Source: Pseudomonadota bacterium (GTDB lineage: Bacteria; Pseudomonadota; Alphaproteobacteria; Rhodobacterales; Rhodobacteraceae). Taken from it: a stretch of 64,000 nt of DNA. Each line of letters starts with the position of its first letter. Position 1 is the first letter of the stretch. Location: assembly GCA_038533575.1 (NCBI GenBank), contig JBCAYL010000002.1, positions 1 through 64,000 on the forward strand, read 5' to 3'. Positions 26,284 through 35,947 of this stretch are shown here, one piece after another. The position numbers were made by a program, and so were the translations under genes. The notes beneath the pieces were generated by a model. That model ran no database searches, was not told the origin of the DNA, and saw nothing but the letters and a program-made list of their open reading frames with translations.

Positions 26284-26949
26284 ATGCTGAACCCGATCCA
26301 CCAGCCCCGCCCGTTCCTCACGGCCATGGCCATTGCCGCGGCCATCGTTGTCCAGTGCACCGGCAAGGCCGAGGCGCGCGACATCCAGACCGTGACCGTG
26401 GCAGGCGGCTGCTTCTGGTGCGTGGAAAGCGATTTCGAAAGCGTGCGCGGCGTAAGCGAGGCCGTGAGCGGTTTCACCGGCGGGACCGTCGCCAACCCGA
26501 CCTACAAGCAGGTCTCAGCCGGCGGCACCGGGCACTATGAAGCGGTGGAAATCACGTACGACGCGGATGTCGTCTCGCTCGAGAACCTGCTCAGCGCCTT
26601 CATGCGCTCCGTCGATCCCACCGATGCAGGCGGGCAGTTCTGCGACCGTGGGCCGAGCTACCGCACCGCACTCTTCTACAGCTCCGCCGCCGAGAAGGCG
26701 GCCATGGAAGCCGCGGTGGCGGATGCCGAGGCCGCGCTCGGGCGCAACGTCGTCACCCCCGTCCTGCCGCTCGGCGCCTTCTACGCGGCCGATGAATACC
26801 ATCAGGATTACTACCTCGATCAGGACATCATCCTCACGCGCTTCGGCCCCCGTTCGAAGGCGGAGGCCTACAAGCGCTACCGCGCGGCATGCGGCCGGGA
26901 TGATGGCGTGCGGGCGCTCTGGGGCTCCGCGGCCCCCTTCGCGAGCTGA
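26284..26949 (+). CDS. msrA: Peptide methionine sulfoxide reductase MsrA, exported
   Basis: 221 residues from ATG 26284, which follows an AGGAG ribosome-binding site. An N-terminal signal-like segment (about residues 12-30, [17 protein letters not shown]) suggests export, after which the enzyme domain begins at [16 protein letters not shown]. Catalytic Cys is in GCFWC, and YHQDYYLDQ and [14 protein letters not shown] are family hallmarks. MsrA reduces methionine-S-sulfoxide in damaged proteins. An exported copy would protect periplasmic proteins; electrons would have to come from a membrane thiol system not seen here. It is divergent from the aminotransferase gene. Confidence 0.93.
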   Translation: MLNPIHQPRPFLTAMAIAAAIVVQCTGKAEARDIQTVTVAGGCFWCVESDFESVRGVSEAVSGFTGGTVANPTYKQVSAGGTGHYEAVEITYDADVVSLENLLSAFMRSVDPTDAGGQFCDRGPSYRTALFYSSAAEKAAMEAAVADAEAALGRNVVTPVLPLGAFYAADEYHQDYYLDQDIILTRFGPRSKAEAYKRYRAACGRDDGVRALWGSAAPFAS

Positions 26950-26955
26950 TCGACC

Positions 26956-27837
26956 CTACGGCGCCGCGTGTTCCGCGCGGAAAGCCTCCACCTCAGCGCG
27001 GCTCGGGATGGCATCAGCCGTCCCGGGCCGTGTGACCTTCAAGGCCGCCGCCGCGCTCGCCAAGGTGAGGGCTGATTGCGTGTCGAGATCGGCATCGAGC
27101 GCAGCCACGAAATATCCAAGGAACGTATCGCCCGCGCCCGTCGTATCGCGCGCGGTGACCTTGAGCGCATCGGCATGGATAACCTCGCGCCCGGCGATGT
27201 AATCCGCACCCTCCGCGCCGCGCGTGACCACGACGCCCTGCACCGGAAGCTCTGCCAAGGCCGTGCCGAACGCCTCCTCCAATTGCCGGGCTTCGAGATC
27301 GTTGACCACGATCACATCGGTGAACTCGAGCACCGAGCGCACGGCCTCGGCATCGAAAGGCGCGGCGGAGTAGATGACCTGCATCCCAGCCCGTTGCGCC
27401 AGCCGCGCGGCTTCCACCTGCATGGAGGCTTCGTTCTGCAGAATGAGCCGGTCTCCCGCCTCTGCTTTCTTGAAGGCATCGCTGACCATCGCCTTTGTGA
27501 TGGCCCGGTTCGCGCCCGGATAGATGACGATCGCGTTTTCCCCGTCCGAGGCGACATTGATGATCGCGTGGGCTGTGGGGACATCGACGGTGCTGATGTG
27601 GCGGGTGTCCACGCCGAGGCTCTGCATACGCGCGATGGCCCATGCACCATCCTCGCCAACGGCCCCAATATGCACGACCTCAGCCCCGGCGCGCGCCGCG
27701 GCCACGCTCTGGTTCGCGCCCTTCCCGCCGAGGCCCACGCGATGGTTGGAACCCTCCAGCGTCTCCCCCGGCGCTGGGATGTGCGGCACGTCGTAGAAGT
27801 GGTCCGCGTTGATCGAACCCACGCAAAATACAGTCAC
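26956..27837 (-). CDS. Ribokinase-like sugar kinase (PfkB family)
   Basis: 293 residues. The N-terminal GSINADHFYDV with GETLEGSNHRVGLGGKGANQ is the ribokinase substrate-lid signature. The C-terminal ARDTTGAGDTFLGYF contains the catalytic Asp and anion hole. Such enzymes phosphorylate ribose or similar sugars; the overall pattern is closest to RbsK, but the sugar is not proven and no ribose transporter is nearby. GTG 27837 starts 4 bases after the maeB stop, so it is probably the second gene after maeB. It ends 7 bases from msrA, convergently. Confidence 0.88.
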   Translation of the reverse strand: MTVFCVGSINADHFYDVPHIPAPGETLEGSNHRVGLGGKGANQSVAAARAGAEVVHIGAVGEDGAWAIARMQSLGVDTRHISTVDVPTAHAIINVASDGENAIVIYPGANRAITKAMVSDAFKKAEAGDRLILQNEASMQVEAARLAQRAGMQVIYSAAPFDAEAVRSVLEFTDVIVVNDLEARQLEEAFGTALAELPVQGVVVTRGAEGADYIAGREVIHADALKVTARDTTGAGDTFLGYFVAALDADLDTQSALTLASAAAALKVTRPGTADAIPSRAEVEAFRAEHAAP

Positions 27838-27841
27838 GTTT

Positions 27842-30097
27842 TCACCGGATGTTGCAGGCCGCGATGATGGCCATGGTCAGGATATCATTTGCCGTTGAGA
27901 CAGTGGAGCAAAGCTGCACCGGTTTGTCGATGCCCGTGAGGATGGGCCCGATGACCGTGGCACCGGCCATCTCCTGCAGCAGCTTTACCGAGATCGAGGC
28001 CGAATGCCTCGCGGGCACGACGAGCACATTGGCCGGCCCCGTGAGGCGGCTGAACGGGTACTGCGCCTGCGCTTGCGCGTTGAGCGCCACATCCACCGTC
28101 ATCTCGCCCTCGAATTCGAAATCGACGCCGCGTGCTTCGAGAACCGCAGGCGCGCGGTGCATCTTCTCGGCGCGCTCGGAGACGGGATAGCCGAAGGTCG
28201 AGAAGCTCACGAACGCCACGCGCGGCTCGAGCCCCAGCGCCCGGGCGACGCTCGCGCCCCGCTCCGCGATGTCGGCGAGATCGGTCTCATCCGGCCATTC
28301 ATGCACGAGGGTGTCGGCCACCAGTACGATGCGACCGCGATTTAGGAGCGCGGTCACACCCACTGCGCCATCATGGGGCCCGGCATCGAAGACGTGATTT
28401 ATGAGCTCGAGGATGTGCGCACTCTTCCGCGTTGCGCCCGTCACGACCCCGTCCGCATGGCCATGGGCGAGCATGAGCGATGCAAAGACATGCCTGTCAC
28501 GTGCGGCAAGCCGGTGAATATCCGCGCGATCATGCCCTTTGCGCTGAAGCCGCTGGTAGAGAAAATCCTTGTAGGCATCGAGGTGTTCGGTGTTGGCGGC
28601 ATTCATGATTTCGATCTCGCCCAGCGCATCACCGAGACCGAGCGCTTCGAGATCGGCCTTCGCCTCGGCTTCTCGCGCGATCACCACGGCTTGCCCCAGA
28701 CCCTGCCGCTGGTAGGCCACGGCCGCGCGGAGCACGCGGGGATCGTCACCCTCGGCAAAGATCATCCGGGCCTGCGCGGCCTGCGCCCTGTCATTGATGC
28801 CGGAGAGGATCGACGCCGTCGGATCCATGCGCGCGCGCAGTGTCTTCTCGTAGGCTGCCATGTCGACGATGGGGCGACGCGCCACGGCCGTATCCATGCC
28901 TGCCTTCGCGACGGCCGGCGGGATCCTGTGGATCAGACGGGGATCGAAAGGCGTGGGGATGATGTAGTCGCGCCCGAAGGACAACTCGCGCCCATAGGCC
29001 ATGCCCACCTCATCGGGCACATCCTCGCGCGCGAGCTTGGCGAGCGCGCGGGCGCAGGCGATCTTCATTTCGTCATTGATCGCGCGGGCGTGGATATCGA
29101 GCGCGCCGCGGAAGAGGTAGGGAAAGCCCAGGACGTTGTTCACCTGGTTTGGGTAGTCGCTGCGCCCAGTGGCGACGATGGCATCCGAGCGGATGGCCTG
29201 CGCCTCTTCCGGGGTGATCTCCGGATCCGGGTTCGCCATGGCGAAGATGACGGGATCCTGCGCCATGCTTTCCACCATCGCGGGCGTCACCGCGCCTTTC
29301 ACCGAGACCCCGATGAAGACGTCGGCCCCCACCATCGCCTCCTCGAGCGTGCGCAGATCGGTCTTCACGGCATGGCCGGATTTCCACTGGTTCATGCCCT
29401 CGGTGCGCCCCTGGTAGATGACACCTTTGGTATCGCAGCAGATGCAATTCTCCGGGCGCGCCCCCATGGATTTCAACAATTCGATACAGGCGATCCCTGC
29501 CGCGCCAGCACCGTTGAGCACGATGGTCACATCTTCGATCTTCTTCCCCGAGAGATGGAGTGCGTTGATGAGGCCCGCCGCGCAGATCACCGCTGTCCCA
29601 TGTTGGTCATCGTGGAAGACCGGGATATCCATCTGCTCTTTGAGCGTCTGCTCGATGATGAAGCATTCAGGCGCCTTGATATCCTCGAGGTTGATCCCGC
29701 CGAAAGAAGGCCCGAGCAGGCGCACGGCATTGACGAAGGCATCGACATCCTCGGTATCGAGCTCGAGATCGATGGAGTTCACGTCCGCGAACCGCTTGAA
29801 GAGAACGGACTTGCCCTCCATCACGGGCTTTGATCCCAGCGCCCCGAGATTGCCGAGCCCAAGGACCGCGGTCCCGTTGGAGATCACGGCCACGAGGTTG
29901 CCCTTGTTGGTATAGTCGTATGCCGTCTCGGGGTTCTCGGCGATGGCGAGGCACGGATGCGCCACACCCGGCGAATAGGCCAAGGACAGATCGCGCTGGG
30001 TCGCCATGGGGACGGTGGCCTGCACTTCGAACTTTCCCGGCGCGGGCTCCATGTGAAATGCCAGCGCGTCCTCTGCCGTGACCTTCGTCTTGGCCAT
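27842..30097 (-). CDS. maeB: NADP-dependent malic enzyme with C-terminal phosphotransacetylase-like domain
   Basis: Oxidative decarboxylation of malate to pyruvate, giving NADPH. It has 751 residues from ATG 30097, preceded by GGAGGA. The N-terminal malic-enzyme part contains SLAYSPGVAHPC, DDQHGTAV and the nucleotide-binding VLNGAGAAGIACIEL. From about residue 430 a phosphotransacetylase-like domain follows (RMIFAEGDDPRVLRAA, VTGATRKSAHILE), as in MaeB proteins, where it is regulatory rather than catalytic and responds to acetyl-CoA. It is 110 bases from the divergent mutS start. Confidence 0.95.
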   Translation of the reverse strand: MAKTKVTAEDALAFHMEPAPGKFEVQATVPMATQRDLSLAYSPGVAHPCLAIAENPETAYDYTNKGNLVAVISNGTAVLGLGNLGALGSKPVMEGKSVLFKRFADVNSIDLELDTEDVDAFVNAVRLLGPSFGGINLEDIKAPECFIIEQTLKEQMDIPVFHDDQHGTAVICAAGLINALHLSGKKIEDVTIVLNGAGAAGIACIELLKSMGARPENCICCDTKGVIYQGRTEGMNQWKSGHAVKTDLRTLEEAMVGADVFIGVSVKGAVTPAMVESMAQDPVIFAMANPDPEITPEEAQAIRSDAIVATGRSDYPNQVNNVLGFPYLFRGALDIHARAINDEMKIACARALAKLAREDVPDEVGMAYGRELSFGRDYIIPTPFDPRLIHRIPPAVAKAGMDTAVARRPIVDMAAYEKTLRARMDPTASILSGINDRAQAAQARMIFAEGDDPRVLRAAVAYQRQGLGQAVVIAREAEAKADLEALGLGDALGEIEIMNAANTEHLDAYKDFLYQRLQRKGHDRADIHRLAARDRHVFASLMLAHGHADGVVTGATRKSAHILELINHVFDAGPHDGAVGVTALLNRGRIVLVADTLVHEWPDETDLADIAERGASVARALGLEPRVAFVSFSTFGYPVSERAEKMHRAPAVLEARGVDFEFEGEMTVDVALNAQAQAQYPFSRLTGPANVLVVPARHSASISVKLLQEMAGATVIGPILTGIDKPVQLCSTVSTANDILTMAIIAACNIR

Positions 30098-30206
30098 GCA
30101 ATCCTCCCGTTTTTTGCCATGAGTACCGGGCGTTTCGAGGGCAGACAACAAGCGGGGTCTTTTAGCCCCCGCGCGGCAGGGCTACGGTGCGCGAAAGGGG
30201 CAAGGC

Positions 30207-32831
30207 ATGGGCAGCAACACCGCCGCGACGCCGATGATGGCGCAGTATCTGGAGATCAAGGAAGCGTATCCAGACGCGCTCCTTTTCTATCGGATGGGCG
30301 ATTTCTACGAGCTGTTTTTCGATGATGCCGTGGCGGCGGCGGCGGCGCTCGACATCTCGCTCACGAAGCGCGGCAAGCACCTCGGCGAAGAGATACCGAT
30401 GTGCGGTGTCCCCGTGCACGCGGCAGAAGGATATTTGCACACGCTGATCCGGAAGGGCTTCCGAGTGGCCGTGGGAGAACAGCTTGAAAGCCCCGAGGAG
30501 GCCAAGAAGCGCGGCTCGAAATCCGTCGTGAAGCGGGGCGTGGTCCGGCTCGTCACGCCCGGCACGCTGACCGAGGAGAGCCTCCTTGAGGCGCGGAGCA
30601 ACAATTTCCTCGCCGCCTTCGCCATGGTGCGCGATGACGGCGCCCTCGCATGGGTCGACATCTCCACGGGGGCGCTCCGGGTCAGCCCCTGCCCCCGGGT
30701 GAAGCTCGGACCCATGCTAGCGCGCACAGGTCCCTCGGAGGTGCTCTTGAGCGAGGCGGCGTTTGCCGAGCTTTCGCCCATCGTGCAAGAGATGAACGCC
30801 ACCGCGACCGAGATGGTGCGCGGCGCCTTCGACAGCGACCAGGCGGATGCGCTGTGCCACCGAATATTCGGCGTGGCCTCGCTCGATGTCTTTGCCAGCT
30901 TCACCCGCGCCGAGAAGGGCGCGCTCGGGGCGCTGCTCAACTATCTTGAGCTCACGCAGAAAGGTAAGCTGCCCACCTTGCGCGCGCCGATCCGTGAGCT
31001 TGAGACCCAAAGCGTGGAAATCGATGCCGCCACCCGGGCGAGCCTCGAGCTGACACGCTCCATGACCGGCGGGCGCGCGGGGTCGCTTCTGGCCACGATT
31101 GACCGGACGCTCACGGCCCCCGGGGCGCGCATGCTCATGCAGCGCGTCACCTCGCCGTCGCGAGACCTCGAGCTGATCAGAACGCGGCTCGACGAGACAG
31201 AAGCGCTTATGGACGACGCGATGCTCCGCGAGGATCTCCGCGCCGCCCTGCGAAACGTTCCCGACCTCGATCGCGCGCTCTCCCGGCTCGCGCTGGAGCG
31301 CGGTGGGCCGCGGGATCTTTCCATGGTGGCGCGGGGGATCGGCGCAGCAGAGCGTGCGGCCGCGCTCCTCGCGGAAAAGGCCGACATCCTCTCCGTCCAT
31401 GCAGCGCCGCTGACGGCCCTCGGTGCGTTGAGCACGATGCTCGAGGATGCGCTCGTCGCCGAGCCACCGCTTCTTGCGCGCGAGGGCGGGTTTGTCGCCA
31501 CGGGCCACGACGCGGCGCTCGATGAGCTACGCGTCCTGCGGGACGAAGGGCGCGGTTTCATCGCTTCGCTGCAGGCAAAATACGCGGAGCTGACGGGCGT
31601 CGGGTCCCTGAAGGTGAAGTACAACAACGTTCTGGGATACTTCATCGAGACGACGGCGACCCACGCCGAGAAGATGCTCGGTGCTCCGCTCACCGAGACC
31701 TTCATTCACAGACAGACAACCGCCAACGCCGTCCGCTTCACGACGGTGGAGCTGTCGGAGCTCGAAACGAAGATCCTGAATGCGGGACAGGACGCGATCA
31801 CGATCGAGCTGCGCATCTTCGGCATGCTACGAGAAGCCGTCTGCGCGGAAGCCGAAAAGCTCACCGCGCTGTCAGATGCCCTCGCGGCGCTCGATATCGC
31901 AGCGGCTCAGGCCGACCTGGCCCAGCGCCTGAACTGGGCACGGCCCGAACTCACAGCTGGCCAGGACTTTCACATCGAAGCCGGGCGGCACCCCGTTGTG
32001 GAGGCCGCGCTCGACGCGCAGGCACAAAGCTTCGTCGCGAACGATTGCGATCTGAGCGATGCGCATGTGTGGCTCCTCACCGGGCCGAATATGGCAGGTA
32101 AATCGACATTTCTCAGACAAAATGCGCTAATTGCGCTTCTCGCGCAGATAGGCAGCTACGTCCCTGCCGCGCGGGCCCGCATCGGCATCGTGAGCCAGAT
32201 TTTCAGCCGTGTCGGAGCCTCAGACGACCTGGCGCGCGGTCGCTCGACTTTCATGGTCGAGATGGTGGAAACAGCGGCGATCCTGAATCAGGCCGATGAA
32301 CGCGCGCTCGTCATCCTTGACGAGATCGGACGCGGGACGAGCACGTATGACGGTCTCTCCATTGCATGGGCCGCGCTCGAGCATCTGCACGATGTGAACG
32401 GATGCCGCGCGCTCTTCGCGACGCATTACCACGAGATGACCGCCCTCTCCGGCAAGCTGGACCGCGTGGAGAACGCGACCGTAACCGTGAAGGAGCACGG
32501 AGGGGATGTCGTCTTCCTCCATGAGGTGCGGAAGGGTACGGCGGATCGCAGTTATGGCGTGCAGGTCGCGAAGCTTGCGGGACTGCCGCCGAGCGTCATC
32601 GACCGGGCGCGGGTGGTCCTCGAGGCCCTCGAGAAGGGAGAACGCGAAGGCGGTGGCACGCGTGCAGCTCTCATCGACGACCTGCCCCTTTTCGCGGCCT
32701 CGGCCGCGCCACCCCCGGCGCACTTGCAAGGGTCAGAGGTTGAGGCACGTCTGTCTGATATTCACCCGGACGACCTGTCCGCAAAGGCTGCGCTCGATCT
32801 TCTCTATGAGCTCAAGTCTCTCATGAAGTGA
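30207..32831 (+). CDS. mutS: DNA mismatch repair protein MutS
   Basis: 874 residues, full length. The mismatch-contacting FYE motif is in RMGDFYELFFDDA near residue 30. The C-terminal ATPase has Walker A TGPNMAGKSTFLRQ, Walker B LVILDEIGRGTSTYDG, and the TFMVEM and FATHYHEM segments. The C-terminal tail ends DDLSAKAALDLLYELKSLMK, the dimer or tetramer contact helix. MutS finds mismatches and recruits MutL; mutL is not in the window. AAGGGGCAAGG precedes the ATG. It is convergent with grpE across a hairpin. Confidence 0.97.
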   Translation: MGSNTAATPMMAQYLEIKEAYPDALLFYRMGDFYELFFDDAVAAAAALDISLTKRGKHLGEEIPMCGVPVHAAEGYLHTLIRKGFRVAVGEQLESPEEAKKRGSKSVVKRGVVRLVTPGTLTEESLLEARSNNFLAAFAMVRDDGALAWVDISTGALRVSPCPRVKLGPMLARTGPSEVLLSEAAFAELSPIVQEMNATATEMVRGAFDSDQADALCHRIFGVASLDVFASFTRAEKGALGALLNYLELTQKGKLPTLRAPIRELETQSVEIDAATRASLELTRSMTGGRAGSLLATIDRTLTAPGARMLMQRVTSPSRDLELIRTRLDETEALMDDAMLREDLRAALRNVPDLDRALSRLALERGGPRDLSMVARGIGAAERAAALLAEKADILSVHAAPLTALGALSTMLEDALVAEPPLLAREGGFVATGHDAALDELRVLRDEGRGFIASLQAKYAELTGVGSLKVKYNNVLGYFIETTATHAEKMLGAPLTETFIHRQTTANAVRFTTVELSELETKILNAGQDAITIELRIFGMLREAVCAEAEKLTALSDALAALDIAAAQADLAQRLNWARPELTAGQDFHIEAGRHPVVEAALDAQAQSFVANDCDLSDAHVWLLTGPNMAGKSTFLRQNALIALLAQIGSYVPAARARIGIVSQIFSRVGASDDLARGRSTFMVEMVETAAILNQADERALVILDEIGRGTSTYDGLSIAWAALEHLHDVNGCRALFATHYHEMTALSGKLDRVENATVTVKEHGGDVVFLHEVRKGTADRSYGVQVAKLAGLPPSVIDRARVVLEALEKGEREGGGTRAALIDDLPLFAASAAPPPAHLQGSEVEARLSDIHPDDLSAKAALDLLYELKSLMK

Positions 32832-32835
32832 ACCC

Positions 32836-32856
32836 GCCCCGGGTCAGGCCCGGGGC
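32836..32856. terminator. GC-rich hairpin between mutS and grpE
   Basis: The perfect 8-base stem GCCCCGGG/CCCGGGGC with a 5-base loop lies just after the mutS stop and before the grpE stop on the other strand. It could terminate both transcripts, but there is no clear T-run on either side. The sequence also resembles the short GC-rich palindromes dispersed in intergenic DNA of many alphaproteobacteria. Confidence 0.5.
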
Positions 32857-32865
32857 AATAGCGAC

Positions 32866-33444
32866 TTAGCTCGCAACCATGGACGACACGCCGACCTGCG
32901 CCGGGCGCAGCAGGCGGTCGTAGAGCATGAAGCCTTCGGCGGCGACCTGGATGATATCGCCAGCCTTCGTTCCAGGCACAGGTGCCTCGAACATCGCCTG
33001 ATGATGCTGCGGATCGAACTTGTCGCCGACCTCCGGGGAGATCGGCTCGATGCCATGCTTCTTGAAGGTGTTCACCAGCTCGCGCATCGTCAGCTCCACG
33101 CCTTCGAGCAGCGCCTTGTTGGCATCGCCCTCGGCTTCGGCCGCAGCGGTGAGCGCGCGCTTCATGTTGTCGTAGACCGGCAGCAAATCACGGGCGAGCT
33201 TCGAGCCGCCGTAATTCTCTGCCTCGCGCCGGTCGCGGTCTGACCGCTTCCGCGCGTTCTCGGCATCCGCGAGCGCGCGCATGAATTTGTCATGGAGCGA
33301 GTCGCGCTCTGCCTTCAGCGCCTCGAGCTCGTCGGCCTCACCTACCGCTTCCTCAGCGGCGGCTTCGACGATGTCTTCCTCGATCTCGCCGGTGGCCTCG
33401 TCGATGTCGTCAAGAAAATCGTCCAGGCTGTCTTTCTTGGCCAT
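32866..33444 (-). CDS. grpE: Nucleotide exchange factor GrpE
   Basis: Releases ADP from DnaK. It has 192 residues. An acidic N-terminal region and a long helix with heptad character (about residues 42-95, including RDSLHDKFMRALADAENARKR) form the dimer. The C-terminal beta domain starts around VELTMRELVNTFKKHGIEPI and contains FDPQHHQAMFE, a GrpE signature. It begins 9 bases after the hrcA stop, the usual hrcA-grpE operon. Heat-shock control is expected, but no CIRCE element or clear heat-shock promoter was found upstream of hrcA. Confidence 0.95.
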   Translation of the reverse strand: MAKKDSLDDFLDDIDEATGEIEEDIVEAAAEEAVGEADELEALKAERDSLHDKFMRALADAENARKRSDRDRREAENYGGSKLARDLLPVYDNMKRALTAAAEAEGDANKALLEGVELTMRELVNTFKKHGIEPISPEVGDKFDPQHHQAMFEAPVPGTKAGDIIQVAAEGFMLYDRLLRPAQVGVSSMVAS

Positions 33445-33453
33445 GTCTTTCCC

Positions 33454-34512
33454 TCACCCGCGGTTCGCGAGCGCACGGCCCACGAGATCCGCTGTGTAAT
33501 TCACAATGGGCACGATGCGCCCGTAGTTGAGACGCGTGGGCCCGATGACGCCCACGGCGCCAATCACCTTACGATCCGCGTTCATATAAGGAGAGACCAC
33601 CAAAGAGGAACCCGAAAGTGAAAAGAGTTTGTTCTCCGAGCCGATGAAAATCCGCACACCCTGCCCCTCTTCCGCGAGGTCGAGGAACTGCGCGATATCG
33701 CGCTTTCGCTCCAGATCGTCGAAGAGCGTCTTGATCCGGGCGAGATCGGTTTCGTCACCGTCGGTGAGGAGGTTGGATCGCCCGCGCACCATGAGCCGCT
33801 CGTGCCGCGAGCCTTCGTTTTCCCAAACGGCGACCCCCTTTTCCACGAGGGAGTGAGCGAGCGTGTCGATCTCCTGCCGACGGGCCGCCATTTCTGTGGT
33901 GACGACGCTTTGAAGATCGCTGAGCGTGCGTCCCTGGGCCACGGCATTCAGGAAGTTGGCGGCTTCGCGCATGGAGCTCGGCGTCTGCCCGGGCGGTGGT
34001 GTGAAGACGCGATTCTCCACCTCGCCGTCCGAAAAGACGAGGACGACGAGCGCGCGGTCCGGCGCGAGCGAGACGAACTCTATATGCTTGATAGGCGCTT
34101 CCTGCTTGGGCGCGAGCACGAGACTTGCGCCCTGCGTCATGCCGGAGAGAGCGCCGCCGATCCGCTCGAGAATGGCGGGCACGTCGCCCGTTTCACCGAG
34201 AGTCGCGTCGAGCTGTGTGCGATCATCGACACCGAGCTGACCCACCTCGAGAATCCCGTCGACGAAAAGACGCAGCCCGAGCTCCGTTGGGATGCGCCCC
34301 GCGGATACGTGAGGCGCGTGCAAGAGGCCCATGAACTCGAGGTCCTGCATGACATTACGGATGGTGGCCGCGCTGACCTTCTCTGAAAGGAACCGCGTGA
34401 GCGTGCGCGAGCCCATCGGCTCGCCCGTGCTCAGGTAGCCTTCCACCACGCGGCGAAAGACCTCCCGTGTGCGGTCGTTCATGTCAGAGAAAAGAGCGTC
34501 GCGGTCCTGCAT
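33454..34512 (-). CDS. hrcA: Heat-inducible transcription repressor HrcA
   Basis: Binds CIRCE elements to repress chaperone genes with help of GroEL. It has 352 residues from ATG 34512; the frame extends to a TTG at 34575, but the family N-terminus starts with the residues around ALFSDMNDRTREVFRRVVEG. The winged-helix region STGEPMGSRTLTRF and IRNVMQDLEFMGLL is near the start, and the C-terminal RLNYGRIVPIVNYTADLV is the last conserved block. It is divergent from rph and is followed by grpE. Regulated sites such as groESL would be elsewhere. Confidence 0.94.
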   Translation of the reverse strand: MQDRDALFSDMNDRTREVFRRVVEGYLSTGEPMGSRTLTRFLSEKVSAATIRNVMQDLEFMGLLHAPHVSAGRIPTELGLRLFVDGILEVGQLGVDDRTQLDATLGETGDVPAILERIGGALSGMTQGASLVLAPKQEAPIKHIEFVSLAPDRALVVLVFSDGEVENRVFTPPPGQTPSSMREAANFLNAVAQGRTLSDLQSVVTTEMAARRQEIDTLAHSLVEKGVAVWENEGSRHERLMVRGRSNLLTDGDETDLARIKTLFDDLERKRDIAQFLDLAEEGQGVRIFIGSENKLFSLSGSSLVVSPYMNADRKVIGAVGVIGPTRLNYGRIVPIVNYTADLVGRALANRG

Positions 34513-34619
34513 GGTGGGCCTGTTTGAGCGGCGCGGTGCGAAAGGCTCGGAGGGTTGCGTTTCCGCGATGCGCAAGATTTAGACGAGACTTAAGCGCGAG
34601 ACGTTGAAAGGAAAAGATC

Positions 34620-35330
34620 ATGAGACCATCGGGCCGGGCAACAAACGAGCTGCGCCCCGTGAGCTTCGAGATCGAGGCCACCAAGCATGCCGAGGGAAGC
34701 TGCCTGATCAAGATGGGCGACACGCATGTCCTCTGCACGGCGTCTCTCGAAGAACGCGTCCCGCCGTTTCTCAAGAATTCCGGTCTCGGATGGGTCACGG
34801 CGGAATACGGGATGTTGCCGCGCGCGACACACACGCGCATGCGGCGCGAGGCCAAGAACGGCCAAGGCGGGCGCACGCAGGAGATCCAGCGCTTGATCGG
34901 GCGATCCCTCCGCGCGGGCGTCGACCGCGTGGCGCTGGGCGAGCGTCAGATCACCGTGGATTGCGATGTCTTGCAGGCTGATGGCGGCACGCGGTGCGCC
35001 TCGATCACGGGCGCCTGGGTCGCGCTCCGCCTCGCCGTCAACAAGCTGATGAAAGCGGGAGATGTCACCAGCGACCCGCTCGTTGATCCGATCGCGGCGG
35101 TGAGCTGCGGGATCTATGCGGGCCAGCCTGTGCTCGACCTGGACTATGCGGAAGACAGCGAAGCCGGCGTTGACGGGAACTTCGTGCTCACGGGCTCCGG
35201 CAAGATGGTGGAGCTGCAAATGTCCGCAGAAGGGGCAACGTTTTCCCGCGCTCAGATGGATGAGCTTCTGGATCTCGCCTCTCAAGGCGTAAACGCTCTC
35301 GTCGCCGCACAGATGGCTGCGGTGGGCTAA
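34620..35330 (+). CDS. rph: Ribonuclease PH
   Basis: Phosphorolytic 3'-5' exoribonuclease for tRNA 3' end maturation. It has 236 residues. The N-terminal [17 protein letters not shown], the [23 protein letters not shown] stretch (phosphate-binding Arg) and the [12 protein letters not shown] catalytic segment are all conserved. AGGAAAAG precedes the ATG. It starts the plus-strand operon rph-rdgB-hemW with 2 bases to rdgB. No truncation is seen; the C-terminus reaches the expected helix. Confidence 0.96.
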   Translation: MRPSGRATNELRPVSFEIEATKHAEGSCLIKMGDTHVLCTASLEERVPPFLKNSGLGWVTAEYGMLPRATHTRMRREAKNGQGGRTQEIQRLIGRSLRAGVDRVALGERQITVDCDVLQADGGTRCASITGAWVALRLAVNKLMKAGDVTSDPLVDPIAAVSCGIYAGQPVLDLDYAEDSEAGVDGNFVLTGSGKMVELQMSAEGATFSRAQMDELLDLASQGVNALVAAQMAAVG

Positions 35331-35332
35331 GC

Positions 35333-35947
35333 ATGGCGCGGATGCTGACCGAGCGAAAGATCGTGCTGGCGTCTCACAATGCGGGCAAATTGCGCGAGAT
35401 CTCCGATCTGCTCGGGCCGTATGGCCTCGAGGTGGTGTCAGCCGGGGATCTGGGCCTGCCCGAGCCCGAGGAGACAGAGACGACCTTTGCGGGCAACGCG
35501 CGAATCAAGGCGCACGCCGCGGCGGGGGCATCAGGTCTACCGGCCTTGTCCGACGATAGCGGGCTCATGGTGGATGCACTCGACGGCGCGCCGGGCGTTT
35601 ACACGGCGGATTGGGCCGAAACAGAGACCGGTCGCGACTTCGCCATGGCCATGGGTAAGGTCAAGGACGAGCTCGACAAGAAAGGGGCTGTGAAGCCCTG
35701 GACTGCCGCCTTCAACTGTACATTGTGCGTGGCTTGGCCCGACGGCGAAGACCGGATCTTTGAAGGCAGCGTTGCTGGCACCTTGACCTGGCCCCCGCGC
35801 GGAGACTACGGGTTCGGCTTCGACCCCATGTTCATCCCCACCGGCCATGAGCGCACATTTTCGGAGATGCCTTACGAAGAGAAGGCACCGATCAGCCATC
35901 GCGCCGTGGCCTTCGACCTCCTCGTTTCGGCATGCTTGACGCGTTAA
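35333..35947 (+). CDS. rdgB: Non-canonical purine NTP pyrophosphatase RdgB/HAM1
   Basis: Removes ITP, dITP and XTP from the nucleotide pool. It has 204 residues. The substrate-binding [11 protein letters not shown] at the N-terminus, [23 protein letters not shown] with the catalytic acidic residues, and GYGFDP-like [10 protein letters not shown] near the end are family hallmarks; the family SHR is SHRAVAF. It lies 2 bases after rph and overlaps hemW by 16 bases. Rph-RdgB-HemW is a common gene order in alphaproteobacteria. Confidence 0.95.
   Translation: MARMLTERKIVLASHNAGKLREISDLLGPYGLEVVSAGDLGLPEPEETETTFAGNARIKAHAAAGASGLPALSDDSGLMVDALDGAPGVYTADWAETETGRDFAMAMGKVKDELDKKGAVKPWTAAFNCTLCVAWPDGEDRIFEGSVAGTLTWPPRGDYGFGFDPMFIPTGHERTFSEMPYEEKAPISHRAVAFDLLVSACLTR

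Noticed and set aside
28373-29833. 486-codon plus-strand frame
   Set aside because: Lies wholly within maeB on the other strand; composition is typical of a GC-rich antisense frame.
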